DNA from: JADJRH01 sp046351455
GTDB lineage: Bacteria; Myxococcota_A; Polyangia; Polyangiales; Polyangiaceae
NCBI GenBank assembly: GCA_046351455.1
Contig: JAXLYM010000008.1
Coordinates: forward strand, 1 to 64,000
Direction: 5' to 3'
DNA length: 64,000 nt
Below the pieces are notes generated by a model. The model was not told the DNA's origin, did no database searches, and saw only the letters and a program-made list of their open reading frames with translations. Of this stretch, positions 18,024-26,900 are shown piece after piece; position 1 is the first letter of the stretch; each line of letters opens with the position of its first letter. The translations under genes and the position numbers were made by a program.

Positions 18024-18066
18024 GGGAAGGGTGGTACCCACCCTTCCCCCCGCCTGCGGCGGGACC
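18024..18066. repeat. Hairpin-rich intergenic element between nuoH and nuoI
   Basis: Four bases after the nuoH stop is a perfect 11-base stem (GGGAAGGGTGG, loop TAC, CCACCCTTCCC; 18024-18048). A second hairpin, CCCGCC-TGC-GGCGGG, follows at about 18049-18063, then CCCCCC. It resembles the G/C-rich hairpins in the dispersed repeats at 14117 and 41569 and may be a decayed relative. It probably alters the ratio of nuoH to nuoI expression by RNA processing or partial termination. Confidence 0.5.
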
Positions 18067-18131
18067 CCCCATCCAATCGTCTCGTCAGTAAGCAAACCGA
18101 GCGAGCAAATCCGATTTTCTTGGAGTGATTG

Positions 18132-18803
18132 ATGGCAGCGAAGATCGAGAGCACGCCCTGGACGAAGCCGGCCGGTAAGCCCATCGCCGGGAAAGCCGTG
18201 CCGCGGCCGGACCGCAACGCGCAGGTGCAGTCGTACCTCCCCGAGTTCGTGAAGGGGCTCGGGCTGACGATGCGTCACTTCTTCAAGAACACGAAGGAGC
18301 TGATGCTCGGTCAAAAGGCCGATCCGGTGCTGGAGTCGCTCGCCGAGGGCGTCACCACGATCATGTACCCGGAGGAGAAGCGGCCGTACCCGCAGCGCTT
18401 CCGCGGGCTGCACCGGCTCACGCTCCGCGACGACGGTTCGCCGCGCTGCGTGGCGTGCCTCTGCTGCTCGACGGCCTGCCCCGCGCAGTGCATCAGCATC
18501 GAGCCGGCGGAGTACCCCGAGGGCGACGCGCGCCGCGGCTACGAGCGCTTCCCGGGCACGTTCGTGATCGACGAGCTGCGCTGCGTGTTCTGCGGCTTCT
18601 GCGTCGAGGCGTGCCCGTGCGACGCGATCCGCATGGACACCGGCAACCACCCGGTGCCGTACGACTCGCGCGAGCAGTTCATCTACCGCAAGGATCTGCT
18701 GATGTCGTTCACGGGCCGCGACGGCTCGCAGAACACCGAGAACCCGCGCCACGAGCCGGGCGATCCGACGCACCCCGGCATCTCGCGCGATCAGATCCAC
18801 TGA
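18132..18803 (+). CDS. nuoI: NADH-quinone oxidoreductase subunit I
   Basis: 223 residues from ATG 18132 (GGAG about 7 bases upstream). Two 8Fe ferredoxin motifs are intact: CVACLCCSTACPAQCISIEP and CVFCGFCVEACPCDAIRMDT. They hold N6a and N6b, which pass electrons from NuoG to NuoB. The N-terminal amphipathic stretch FVKGLGLTMRHFFKNTKELM fits the membrane-facing start of NuoI. The C-terminal tail after YRKDLLMSF is hydrophilic and a little long. The cluster stops here: nuoJ-N do not follow. Confidence 0.97.
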   Translation: MAAKIESTPWTKPAGKPIAGKAVPRPDRNAQVQSYLPEFVKGLGLTMRHFFKNTKELMLGQKADPVLESLAEGVTTIMYPEEKRPYPQRFRGLHRLTLRDDGSPRCVACLCCSTACPAQCISIEPAEYPEGDARRGYERFPGTFVIDELRCVFCGFCVEACPCDAIRMDTGNHPVPYDSREQFIYRKDLLMSFTGRDGSQNTENPRHEPGDPTHPGISRDQIH

Positions 18804-18882
18804 GGTCGCTCCGGGGGGAGCGCGCGCTTCTCCCTCCGCGATCCACGAGGCTCCCCAACCTCTTGCCCGAGCGCTCCGAACC

Positions 18883-21096
18883 ATGAGCACGCCCTACGGC
18901 GACTACGAGCCGGTGATTGGTCTGGAGGTGCACGCGCAGCTCCTCACGCGGACCAAGCTGTTCTGCGGCTGCGCGACGAGCTTCGGCGATCCGCCGAACA
19001 CGCACACGTGCCCGGTGTGCCTCGGGCTGCCGGGCGCGCTGCCGACGCTCAACGCGGAGGCGCTGCGGATGGCCGTCGTCGCGGGGCTCACGTTCGGCTG
19101 CACGATCGCCGAGCGGAGCGTGTTCGCGCGGAAGAACTACTTCTACCCGGACCTGCCGAAGGGCTACCAGATCAGCCAGTACGAGCTGCCGCTCTGCCAG
19201 CACGGCGCCCTCACGATCGAGACGGAGACGGGCGGCGTGCGGCGCGCGCGCATCCTGCGCATCCACATGGAAGAGGACGCCGGCAAGAGCGTGCACGGCG
19301 TCGGCGCGTCGTCCGTGGTGGACCTCAACCGCGCGGGGACGCCGCTCATCGAGATCGTCGGCGAGCCGGATCTGCGCTCTCCGGCCGAGGCCGCGGAGTA
19401 CCTGAAGCGGCTGCGCGAGGCGCTGCTCTACGCCGGGATCAACGACGGCAACCTGGAGCAGGGGAGCTTCCGGTGCGACGCGAACGTGTCGGTGCGGCGC
19501 CGCGGGACGGAGGCGCTCGGCACGCGCACGGAGCTCAAGAACATCAACTCGTTCCGCTTCGTCGCGGACGCGATCGACATCGAGATCCGAAGGCAGATCG
19601 TGGTGCTCGCGCGCGGCGATCGGGTGCGGCAGCAGACGCGCGGCTACAACGCCGAGAAGCGGGAGACGTACCTGCTCCGCGACAAGGAGAACGACGCCGG
19701 GTACCGCTATTTCCCGGAGCCGGATCTGCCGCCGCTCGTCGTGACGCCCGCGTACGTGGCCGAGGTGAAGGGCGCGCTGGCGGAGGGGCCGGAGGCGAAG
19801 CGCGCGCGGTTCGTCGGGGAGATGCGGCTCACGCCGTACGCCGCGGGCGTGCTCACGGCGCACCCGCGGATCGCGGCGTTCTTCGAGGAGACGGTGACGA
19901 TCCTCGGCGCCTCCGCGGACGCGACGAAGGCGGCGAACTTCATCCAGGCGGAGGTGCTCCGCGACGCGCGCACCGCGGGGCTCGAAGCGACGTTTCCGGT
20001 GTCGCCCGCGCAGGTGGCGGAGCTGCTCGCGCTCGTGGACAAGGGGACGATCAGCGGCAAGCAGGCGAAGGAGGTGCTCGCGGCGATCAGCGGCACGTCG
20101 AAGGCGCCGGGCGACGTCGTGCGCGAGCGCAACATGGCCGTCATCCGCGACGAGGGCGCGATCCTCACCATCGCGCGCACGCTCGTCGCCGCGAACCCGA
20201 AGCAGGCCTCCGCGTACCGCGCGGGCAAGACGGCGCTGCTCGGCTACTTCGTGGGGCAGCTCATGAAGGAGACGAAGGGCTCCGCCAGCCCCGATCTCGT
20301 GAACGCGATCCTGACGCGCGTGCTCCGCGGCGAGGACGAAGCGCCGAGCGCCGCGGCGCCGAGCGTCGCGGATTCGTCCGTGCCCGCGACGCTGGTGGAC
20401 GCGTTCGCGCCATCGACCGCGCAGGCCGGCGTGTCCCCGCTCGCGAGCTCGACCTCGGATCGCGGCTCGGCCCCGAGCGTCGACTCGAAGGAGGCGCTTC
20501 GCAAGACGCTGCCGACGGCGATGGGGCCCGCGACCGAGCTCGCGCCGCGCGCGCCGATCAACGTCACCACGACGGTGTCCGCGCAGGCTCCGTCGACGGC
20601 GATCCCGACGCCTCATTCTCCGGGCGCGCCGAGCGCGCCGTGGACGCCCGCGGGCCCCGCGTCGCCGCCGATCGATCCTGGGCGCGTGACGCTGCTGCCG
20701 ATGAGCACGGCGCCGCTCACCACGCCGAGCGCGGCGCCTCCCGCGGACACGTCGGCCGCCGCCAGGAACGTGCCGTACGACCACCTCGCGGCGCTCGACA
20801 TCCGCGTCGGCCTCGTCGTCGCGGCGGCGCGGATCCCTCGGAAAGACAAGCTCCTGGACCTCCAAGTCGACGTCGGCGATCCCTCCGGACCGCGCCGGAT
20901 CGTGGCGGGCCTCGCGCTCTCGTTCGCGCCGGAGGGCCTCGTGGGGCAGCGCGTGCTCGTGGTCTGCAACCTGGAGCCGCGCGTCTTCGCGAAGGATCTC
21001 GTGTCGCACGGGATGATCTTCGCCGCGGGGCCGAGCGACGCCCTTGCGCTCGCCACGGTATCGAAGGAAGTTGCCCCCGGGACGCGGGTCAAATAG
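18883..21096 (+). CDS. gatB: Asp/Glu-tRNA amidotransferase subunit B fused to an OB-fold tRNA-binding domain
   Basis: 737 residues; GatB alone is about 480. Residues 1-480 are a complete GatB: EPVIGLEVHAQLLTRTKLFC, THTCPVCLGLPGALPTLN, KNYFYPDLPKGYQISQYE, RIHMEEDAGKS, and the helical C-terminal YqeY-type tail ending DLVNAILTRVLRG. GatB activates the glutamyl or aspartyl group on tRNA for transamidation with GatA and GatC. A low-complexity Ala/Pro/Thr linker (about 485-625) follows, then a domain (about 630-737) with LDIRVGLVVAAARIP, DVGDPSGPRRIVAGLAL and NLEPRVFAKDLVSHGMIFAA. This is the tRNA-binding domain found as Trbp111/CsaA and at the C-terminus of MetRS. gatA and gatC are not adjacent. 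Confidence 0.95.
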   Translation: MSTPYGDYEPVIGLEVHAQLLTRTKLFCGCATSFGDPPNTHTCPVCLGLPGALPTLNAEALRMAVVAGLTFGCTIAERSVFARKNYFYPDLPKGYQISQYELPLCQHGALTIETETGGVRRARILRIHMEEDAGKSVHGVGASSVVDLNRAGTPLIEIVGEPDLRSPAEAAEYLKRLREALLYAGINDGNLEQGSFRCDANVSVRRRGTEALGTRTELKNINSFRFVADAIDIEIRRQIVVLARGDRVRQQTRGYNAEKRETYLLRDKENDAGYRYFPEPDLPPLVVTPAYVAEVKGALAEGPEAKRARFVGEMRLTPYAAGVLTAHPRIAAFFEETVTILGASADATKAANFIQAEVLRDARTAGLEATFPVSPAQVAELLALVDKGTISGKQAKEVLAAISGTSKAPGDVVRERNMAVIRDEGAILTIARTLVAANPKQASAYRAGKTALLGYFVGQLMKETKGSASPDLVNAILTRVLRGEDEAPSAAAPSVADSSVPATLVDAFAPSTAQAGVSPLASSTSDRGSAPSVDSKEALRKTLPTAMGPATELAPRAPINVTTTVSAQAPSTAIPTPHSPGAPSAPWTPAGPASPPIDPGRVTLLPMSTAPLTTPSAAPPADTSAAARNVPYDHLAALDIRVGLVVAAARIPRKDKLLDLQVDVGDPSGPRRIVAGLALSFAPEGLVGQRVLVVCNLEPRVFAKDLVSHGMIFAAGPSDALALATVSKEVAPGTRVK

Positions 21097-21144
21097 ACGG
21101 GATCGACATGCCCCGCGGGGATCGCGGGCAGGAAGGAAAGTCAC

Positions 21145-21918
21145 ATGCAAGGCGGCTACGGTGGGGGCTATGGCGGTGGTGCACCGGGCGGCGGCGGCGG
21201 TTGGGGTCCTCCTCCGGGAGGCGCTCCTCCGGGCGGCGCTCCCCCCGGCGGCGCTCCCCCGGGCGGCTTCGGCGGACCTCCTCCCGGCGGCTACGGGGCA
21301 CCTCCCGGCGCTCCTCCTCCCGGCGGTGGCTACGGCGCGCCTCCTCCCGGCGGCGGCGGCTTCGGCGGGCCTCCCGGCGGCGGCTGGGCGCCTCCTCCGC
21401 AAGGTGGGGCTCCGGGCGGCGGCGGCTTCAACCCGTACGGCGCGCCCGCGGGCGGGCCTCAGCAGACGGGCGCGGGCCGCTTCTTCAAGACGGCCGCGAT
21501 CGGCGGCGCGATCGGCGGCGTGCTCTCGGCGATCCCGCTGCTCGGCGCGCTGAACTGCTGCTTCTGCCTGCTCGTGCAGGGCGGCTCGATCATCGGCGTG
21601 AACATGTACCTGAAGGAGAACCCGCAGGAGCGGCTCTCCAGCGGTGACGCCGCCACGTCGGGCGCGATGTCCGGCGCGATCGCGGGCGTGATCGCCGGCG
21701 TGCTGCAGATGCTGATCAGCCTGATCACCGGCGGCGCCGCGAACATGGCTCAGATCATGCGGCAGCTCCCGCCGGACGTGGCTCGCAGCGTCGGCCCGCT
21801 CATGATGGGCGGCGCGAGCATCATCGGCATCATCATCAGCGTGATCATCTTCACGGCGTTCGGCGCTCTCGGCGGCTTCCTCGGGATGACGCTGTTCTTC
21901 AAGGATCGGGCTCGCTGA
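21145..21918 (+). CDS. Gly/Pro-rich membrane protein of unknown function
   Basis: 257 residues. The first 110 are low-complexity Gly/Pro/Ala repeats (GGAPPGGAPPGG units), encoded by tandem GGCGGCGCTCCTCCG-like DNA repeats around 21200-21400. The remaining part has three or four membrane helices: FKTAAIGGAIGGVLSAIPLL with a CC-C cluster (LNCCFCLL), SGAMSGAIAGVIAGVLQMLI and IIGIIISVIIFTAFGALGGF. GGAAGG-type ribosome site upstream (GGAAGGAAAG). Such Gly/Pro tails before membrane helices are common in myxobacterial proteins and may be a flexible cytoplasmic arm. I do not assign a function. It sits between gatB and the acyltransferase on the same strand. Confidence 0.8.
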   Translation: MQGGYGGGYGGGAPGGGGGWGPPPGGAPPGGAPPGGAPPGGFGGPPPGGYGAPPGAPPPGGGYGAPPPGGGGFGGPPGGGWAPPPQGGAPGGGGFNPYGAPAGGPQQTGAGRFFKTAAIGGAIGGVLSAIPLLGALNCCFCLLVQGGSIIGVNMYLKENPQERLSSGDAATSGAMSGAIAGVIAGVLQMLISLITGGAANMAQIMRQLPPDVARSVGPLMMGGASIIGIIISVIIFTAFGALGGFLGMTLFFKDRAR

Positions 21919-21938
21919 GCACCCGCGCGCGACGGCCC

Positions 21939-22721
21939 GTGTCCATCCTCGATCCCCTCCGCCTCACCGCGCGTACGGCCGCCTTCGCCGGAAGCACCGC
22001 CAGCATGTACGGCGCCTTCGAGCTCGACGCAGCGCTCGCGGGCGCCTCCGCGCGCGACGACGTGCTCAAGAAATGGGTCGTGCGCTACGGCCGCGTGGAG
22101 CTCTCGCTCTTCGGGGTCGACGTCGTCGCCGAGGGGCCGCACCTCGGCGAGGGCGCGGCGTATCCCGGCAAGGACGCGCGCGGCAAGGGCCGGCTCTTCG
22201 TGATGAACCACCGCTCGGCGCTCGACATCTTCGTGTCGCTCGGCTGGCTGGAGGCGCGGATCGTGTCGCGCGGCGATCTCGCGCGGTGGCCGGTCATCGG
22301 TTACCTCGCGAAGCGCATCGGCACGCTCTTCGTCGATCGGGAGAACGCCGTCAGCGGCGCGCGCGTGGCCGGCGCGATGGTGCGCGCGGTCGACGCGGGC
22401 CGCGGCGTGCTCGTCTTCCCGGAGGGCACCACCTTCGCGGGCGACGAGGTGCGTCCGTTCCGCCAGGGCGCGTTCGTCGTCTCGAAGCGCACCGGGGCGG
22501 AGATCGTGCCCATCGGCGTCGCGTACGACGGCGAGCACGCCACCTTCGGGGACGAGACGTTCCCCGCGCACGTGAAGCGCATCGGCGGCCTCCCTCGCAC
22601 GCGCGTCGCGCTCGTCGCCGGCGATCCCATCGCGCCGAACGATCGCGAGCCGTCCGAGATCCAAGCCGAAGCGCGCGCCGTCGTGCAGACGCTCGTCCAC
22701 CGCGCGCGCAGCCTGCTGTAG
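21939..22721 (+). CDS. plsC: 1-acyl-sn-glycerol-3-phosphate acyltransferase (PlsC-like)
   Basis: 260 residues from a GTG start 20 bases after the previous gene. The acyltransferase block is clear: catalytic HX4D in NHRSALDIF, RGDLARWPVIGYLAKRIGTL, FVDRENAVSG, VFPEGTTFAGDEVRPFRQGA and a final IVPIGVAY. These are the four PlsC motifs. The enzyme family adds the second acyl chain to lysophosphatidic acid at the inner membrane. The N-terminal part has little hydrophobicity, so it is probably peripheral. Which acyl acceptor it uses cannot be read from the sequence, so the gene symbol is a family label. Confidence 0.85.
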   Translation: MSILDPLRLTARTAAFAGSTASMYGAFELDAALAGASARDDVLKKWVVRYGRVELSLFGVDVVAEGPHLGEGAAYPGKDARGKGRLFVMNHRSALDIFVSLGWLEARIVSRGDLARWPVIGYLAKRIGTLFVDRENAVSGARVAGAMVRAVDAGRGVLVFPEGTTFAGDEVRPFRQGAFVVSKRTGAEIVPIGVAYDGEHATFGDETFPAHVKRIGGLPRTRVALVAGDPIAPNDREPSEIQAEARAVVQTLVHRARSLL

Positions 22722-22767
22722 CGGAGCGTCCTGAGATTCGGCGCGTCGTTCGAATTCACAGAGCGAT

Positions 22768-22959
22768 GCCCACCCCCGGTCCGTGCTCGCTTCGCTTCGC
22801 TGCGCGTGCGCCGTCCCCTCCCGGCCGCCACTGGGAGGCCGAAGTCCGCTCAGCGGAGGCGGAGCGGAGCCTGGCTTCCGCGGAGTCCGTAGCTGAGTGG
22901 ACGCAGGCCTCGACGTTGCTCCTCGACCGTTTCACGGCCTCAGGGAAGGGAGCGTTCTG
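22768..22959 (+). repeat. Modular intergenic repeat family 2, copy 1
   Basis: No gene lies between 22722 and 23189; the space is filled with repeats. Module A (22768-22822) begins GCCCACCCCCGGTC and ends CCCTCCC. Module B (22823-22919) begins GGCCGCCACTGGGAGG and ends GGACGCAGGCCTCGACGTTGC. A tail, GGGAAGGGAGCGTT, lies at 22943-22956. The same modules occur at 30222-30393 but in the order B, A, tail. A module found there, TCGCTCACTGT-TTCGCGA-GGGA, is present here in inverted orientation at 23007-23030. The shuffled order suggests a tandem or recombining non-coding element. Confidence 0.6.
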
Positions 22960-23042
22960 TCATCAAAAACAACAAAAAAGGAATCTCAACACCGTAAGGG
23001 CTCCGATCCCTTCGCGAAACAGTGAGCGACTTGAGCAACTCG

Positions 23043-23176
23043 CCATTCCGTCGCATCTTCCTCGTTAAATCCCGCTGCAGCGGCGGGTTCATCTTTCGGG
23101 GAGGATACGAGGGGCGGAGCCCCTTGTAAATCCCACCCAATGCGGGCGTTTGCTGAGATGGGCACCCTCCCCACAT
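23043..23176 (-). repeat. Dispersed intergenic repeat, GCCGAGCACGAC family, partial inverted copy
   Basis: Read on the minus strand, this stretch carries GGGAGGGTGCCC, CCGCATT, GGGATTTACAAGGGGC, loop TCC, GCCCCTCGTATCCTCCCCG, in the same order as the second half of the copy at 14117-14281. The hairpin at 23106-23128 (TACGAGGGGC, GGA, GCCCCTTGTA) has one G-T pair. A further hairpin-forming CCCGCTGCAGCGG lies near 23069. It sits between two convergent genes (plsC and the GST-like gene) and may end transcription from both sides. Confidence 0.55.
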
Positions 23177-23189
23177 CTCTAGATCTGAT

Positions 23190-23929
23190 TCACGGGGCGC
23201 CGACCGGCACGAAATCGGACCACCAGCGGGCGCGGATCTTCGTGTGGTAGCGGACCAGGTTTTCGTGGTGCGGGCGTGGTCCGTGAGCGTCGGGCACAGC
23301 GGGGTGCCGAAGATGCAGTCGAGGAAACCGAAGAGCGTCGCGTCGATCGTGCCGTGCTCCGCGCCCATGAAGAAAGGCTTGTCGGCGAGGTGCACCGCGA
23401 GCGCGTCGAGGTGATTCTTGCCCTTGTCGAGCACGACCCGCGACGCGTGACGACCCATGCCCTGCTGGTACGTCTGCGAGATCATTTGACGGCGCAACAT
23501 CCGCACGACGAGCGGCGCCAGGACCGACGGCACGCCCATCGACGCGACCGATTTCACGAGCACCGGCTTGTAGCGGGAAAAGCCGTAGTCCTCGGCCCAG
23601 CGCGAGAAGAGGATCACGAAGTACAGCTCCGACTCGAGCATGCCCTTGAAGGCCGCCGCGATCGCTGCGTCGGTCGCGGTGAGCGCGTCGCCCGGGAGCG
23701 GCTTCGCGCGCGCCGTCGCCAGCAAGTGCTCGATGATCAGCGAGGAGTCGCCCAGCAAACGGCCGTCTTCGTCGATGTACGGGAGCTTGCGGCTCGGCGC
23801 CTTGCGCACGTCGCCGATGGCCGTCCGGTGCTCCACCCCCGTCATCCGCAGCCACGTCAGGAGCTTTGCCACGAACGGGCTCAGATCCACCGCGTCCCAG
23901 GCTCCCCCGAAGGTATAGGCGGTGATCAT
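23190..23929 (-). CDS. Glutathione S-transferase-like protein with probable frameshift
   Basis: About 246 residues when a single-base shift is repaired. The N-terminal thioredoxin-like half has SPFVAKLLTWLRMTGVEH and APSRKLPYIDEDGRLLGDSS; the helical half has the block KPFFMGAEHGTIDATLFGFL. This pattern fits the GST subgroup that includes metaxin and failed-axon-connection homologues. In the starting frame the protein goes wrong after CPTLTDHA and would run on into the repeat region to 22940. In the next frame the expected ending is intact (PHHENLVRYHTKIRARWWSD, then FVPVGAP and a stop at 23190). One extra base in the CCC run at 23272-23274 would join the two. So either a sequencing error or a young pseudogene. 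Confidence 0.7.
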
Positions 23930-23959
23930 CCCTTCATTCGACCGCGACGGGGAAGAATG

Positions 23960-26900
23960 TCAACCCTCGTTGCGCAGTCGCGCCGCCCAGCGGGCCTCCA
24001 GCGAGCCCGTCAGGTAGGCCGCGCGCTCGTCTTCGTCCGGGATGGAGCGGGCCCGCGCTTCGATGCGGGCGTTCGCGGATTCCAGCGCTTCGCGTGCTCC
24101 TGACGCGTCCCCGGCCGCGCGCCTCGCCTCGACCACCGCGAGGCGCACCGGCATCTCGGCGTAACCCTCCACCTGCTGCTCCACGAGCCAGCGGAGGCCC
24201 TCCTCGATCGTGGCGCGCGCCTCGTCCGTCCGGCCCATCCGCGCGAGCGTGCGGCTCAGCGTGGAGACCGCGAGCAGGCGACGCACCGCCGCCGTCGACG
24301 TCGGGTCCAACGCCGCGCGGGACAGCGCCTCCGCGGACGCGAGCTCCCCGCGCGCGAGCTCCACCTCGGCGAGCATCGTCGACGCCCACGCGCGGTAACC
24401 GCTGGAGACGCCCGCGGTCGCCAGGATCTCGCGCGAGAGCACCGCGCCCTGCTCCATCCGCGACGGCTCGCCGGAGGCCACGAGCAACGCCGCGCGGTGG
24501 ATCTTCACGAACGCCGCCATGTACGACGCCGTCAGGAACGGGTGGCGCGCGACGCGATCCATGCGCTCCTCGGCCTCCCGGAAGCGGCCCAGATCCGCGA
24601 GCGCCTGCGCCAACGACGTGAGGGAGACCACCTCCTCCGAGTGGTTGTTCACCGAGGAGAAGGCCGCGAGCGCCGCCTCCATGCACACGCGGACGCGCTC
24701 CGGCTCGGCCGCGAACGCGCGCAGGTACTCGGCCTCGGCGCGGCACGCGGAGCCGCGCGTCGACGGCTCCAGCGCGGTGGCCCCGTCGACGACCTCCTGG
24801 ATGCGCGCGAGCAACGCCGTCGCCGCGGGGCGTCGACCGCGGGCCGCGTGGCTCCACAAGAGGCTCCCGAGGCACTCCACGTAGACGCTGCGCGCCTCTG
24901 GGCGGGGGCGCACGCCGAGCACCTCGCGCGCGCTCTCCGCGAGGCCCTCTTCGCGGCCGCCGATGCCCTCGAAGCTCGCGCACGACCAGCTCGCCTTGCA
25001 CCACCAGTAGCTGCCGGGCACGAGGAGCGATCGCGCCTCCCGCGCGGCCTCGTAGCCCTGCGCCCACTCCAGCCGCCAGCCGAGGACGATCGCCTGAAGC
25101 TGCCGCAGCACGCCGAGCACCTCGCCGGTCGGCTTGCACGCGAGGCCGCGCTGCACGCGCGCCATCGTGCCGTCGAGATCGTTCGAGCCGTACGACTGCT
25201 CGGCCGCGCTCATGTAGTGGTGCGCCGCGCGATCGAGGGCGCCGCCGCGCTGGAAATGCTCGGCCAGCACGATCGGATCGCGCTCGCCTCCCTCCACCAG
25301 GAACGACGCCGCGGAGAGGTGGAAGCTCGCGCGCTCTTCGTCGGTCAGCAGCGCGTACGCGGCCTCGCGAACGAGGGAGTGATGGAACCGGAGCTCGCTC
25401 TTCTCCGGCGATCGCGCGTCGCGCTGGCGCTCCACGATCTCTTCGTCGGTGAGGCGATCGAGCCAGAGGTCGACGCCCTCGCTGGAGCGGCCCTTGCCGA
25501 GGAGCGACGCCACGCCCGCGAGGCGGAACGTCTGCCCGAACACGCTCGCCGCGCGCAGCACCCGCCGCGCCTCCGGATCGAGCAGCGAGAGCCTCACCTC
25601 CAGCGTCGCGAGCACCGTGTCGGGCGAGCGCTCGCCGGTGCCGGAGGCCTCCGCGCGGATCAGCTCCTCCAGGAACAGCGCGTTGCCGGCGGCCTGCTCC
25701 ACGATGCGATCGACGACGGCCGGCACGGCGTTGGGGAGCACCTCGCGCACGAGGCGCCCGCTCGCCTTCTTGCTGAGGCCCGGCAGCGCGATCTCGTGGT
25801 GGATCGCGCCGTGCCGCAGCCGCGGGAAGAGGTCGTGCACCTCCGGCCGGGCCAGCGCGAGCACCATGAGCGGCTGGTCCGAGAGCTCGCGCAGCGCCGC
25901 CTCCACGAGGTCCACGCCGAGCGCGTCGCCCCAGTGCAGATCTTCGATGAGCAGGAGGCGCGGGCCGTCCTCGCACTCGGCGCGGAGGAAGTCGACGAAC
26001 GCGAGCCGGATCTGCTCGTTCATGTAGAGCGGCTCGGCGCGGGCCGTTCGAAGGCGCGGGCTCTCTTCGCCGGGGAACGGCACGCCGCACATCTCGCCGA
26101 GCATCTCGACGACGCGCCTCCGCTCCGCCGCCGGGACGTGGCGACCGAGCCGCGCGAAGAGTCGGCCGCGCGCCTCCACCGCGGGCTCCCCTTCCTTCAC
26201 GCCGGCGAGCGCCCGCAGCGCGCGCCCGAGGATCCCGTACGGCGAGCCCGCCGTCATCAGCTCGCCGCGGCCGTGCAGCACGACGAGCTCCGGCGACCGC
26301 GTGGTGAGCCGGCGCAGGAGCTCGTGGCGGAGGCGCGATTTGCCCGCTCCGGAGGGCGCCGTCACCAGCGCCGCGGCAACCTGCGACTCCGCCGTGCACG
26401 CGGCGTACAGAGCTTCGAGGAGCGCCAGCTCCTGCTCGCGACCGACGCACGTCGTGCGCCGTCCGAGGAGCGGGCGCGCCTCCTCCGCGGCCGATCGCTC
26501 GCTCGTGAGCGCTCTCCGGCCGTCCGCGCGATCCACGACGAGGCGCCCTTCGAGGAGATCGCCGCTCAGCGTGTCGACGATGACGTGATCGCTCGGCTGG
26601 CTCGTGGCGAGGAGCCGCGCGGCCTTGTCGACGGCCTCACCGACGGGCAGCGCGCGCCGCACGATGCCGCGCCCCGTCGCGAGCGCGACGCGCGCGCCGG
26701 GCCACTGCGCGTGCACGAGCAGCGCCGCGTGCGCCGCGATCTCCGCGCGATCCGCCGCGCTGGTGCCGCGCGTGATCGCCGCCACGAGCGCGCCGTCCGG
26801 CAGCTTCTCCGCGGCCGCGCCGAGCCGACCGAGCGCCTCCACCAGCGAGTCGTCGACCGCGTCCGCCGCGTGCACGACGCTGACGTCGATCGTGTGCGCG

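Noticed and set aside
21200..21400. Short tandem DNA repeats, considered as a CRISPR array or minisatellite
   Set aside because: The repeats are in-frame Gly/Pro/Ala codons of a low-complexity protein segment, with no unique spacers.
22940..23189. C-terminal extension of the GST-like protein
   Set aside because: The sequence is unlike the family and lies over intergenic hairpins and repeats; the correct ending is in the adjacent frame.
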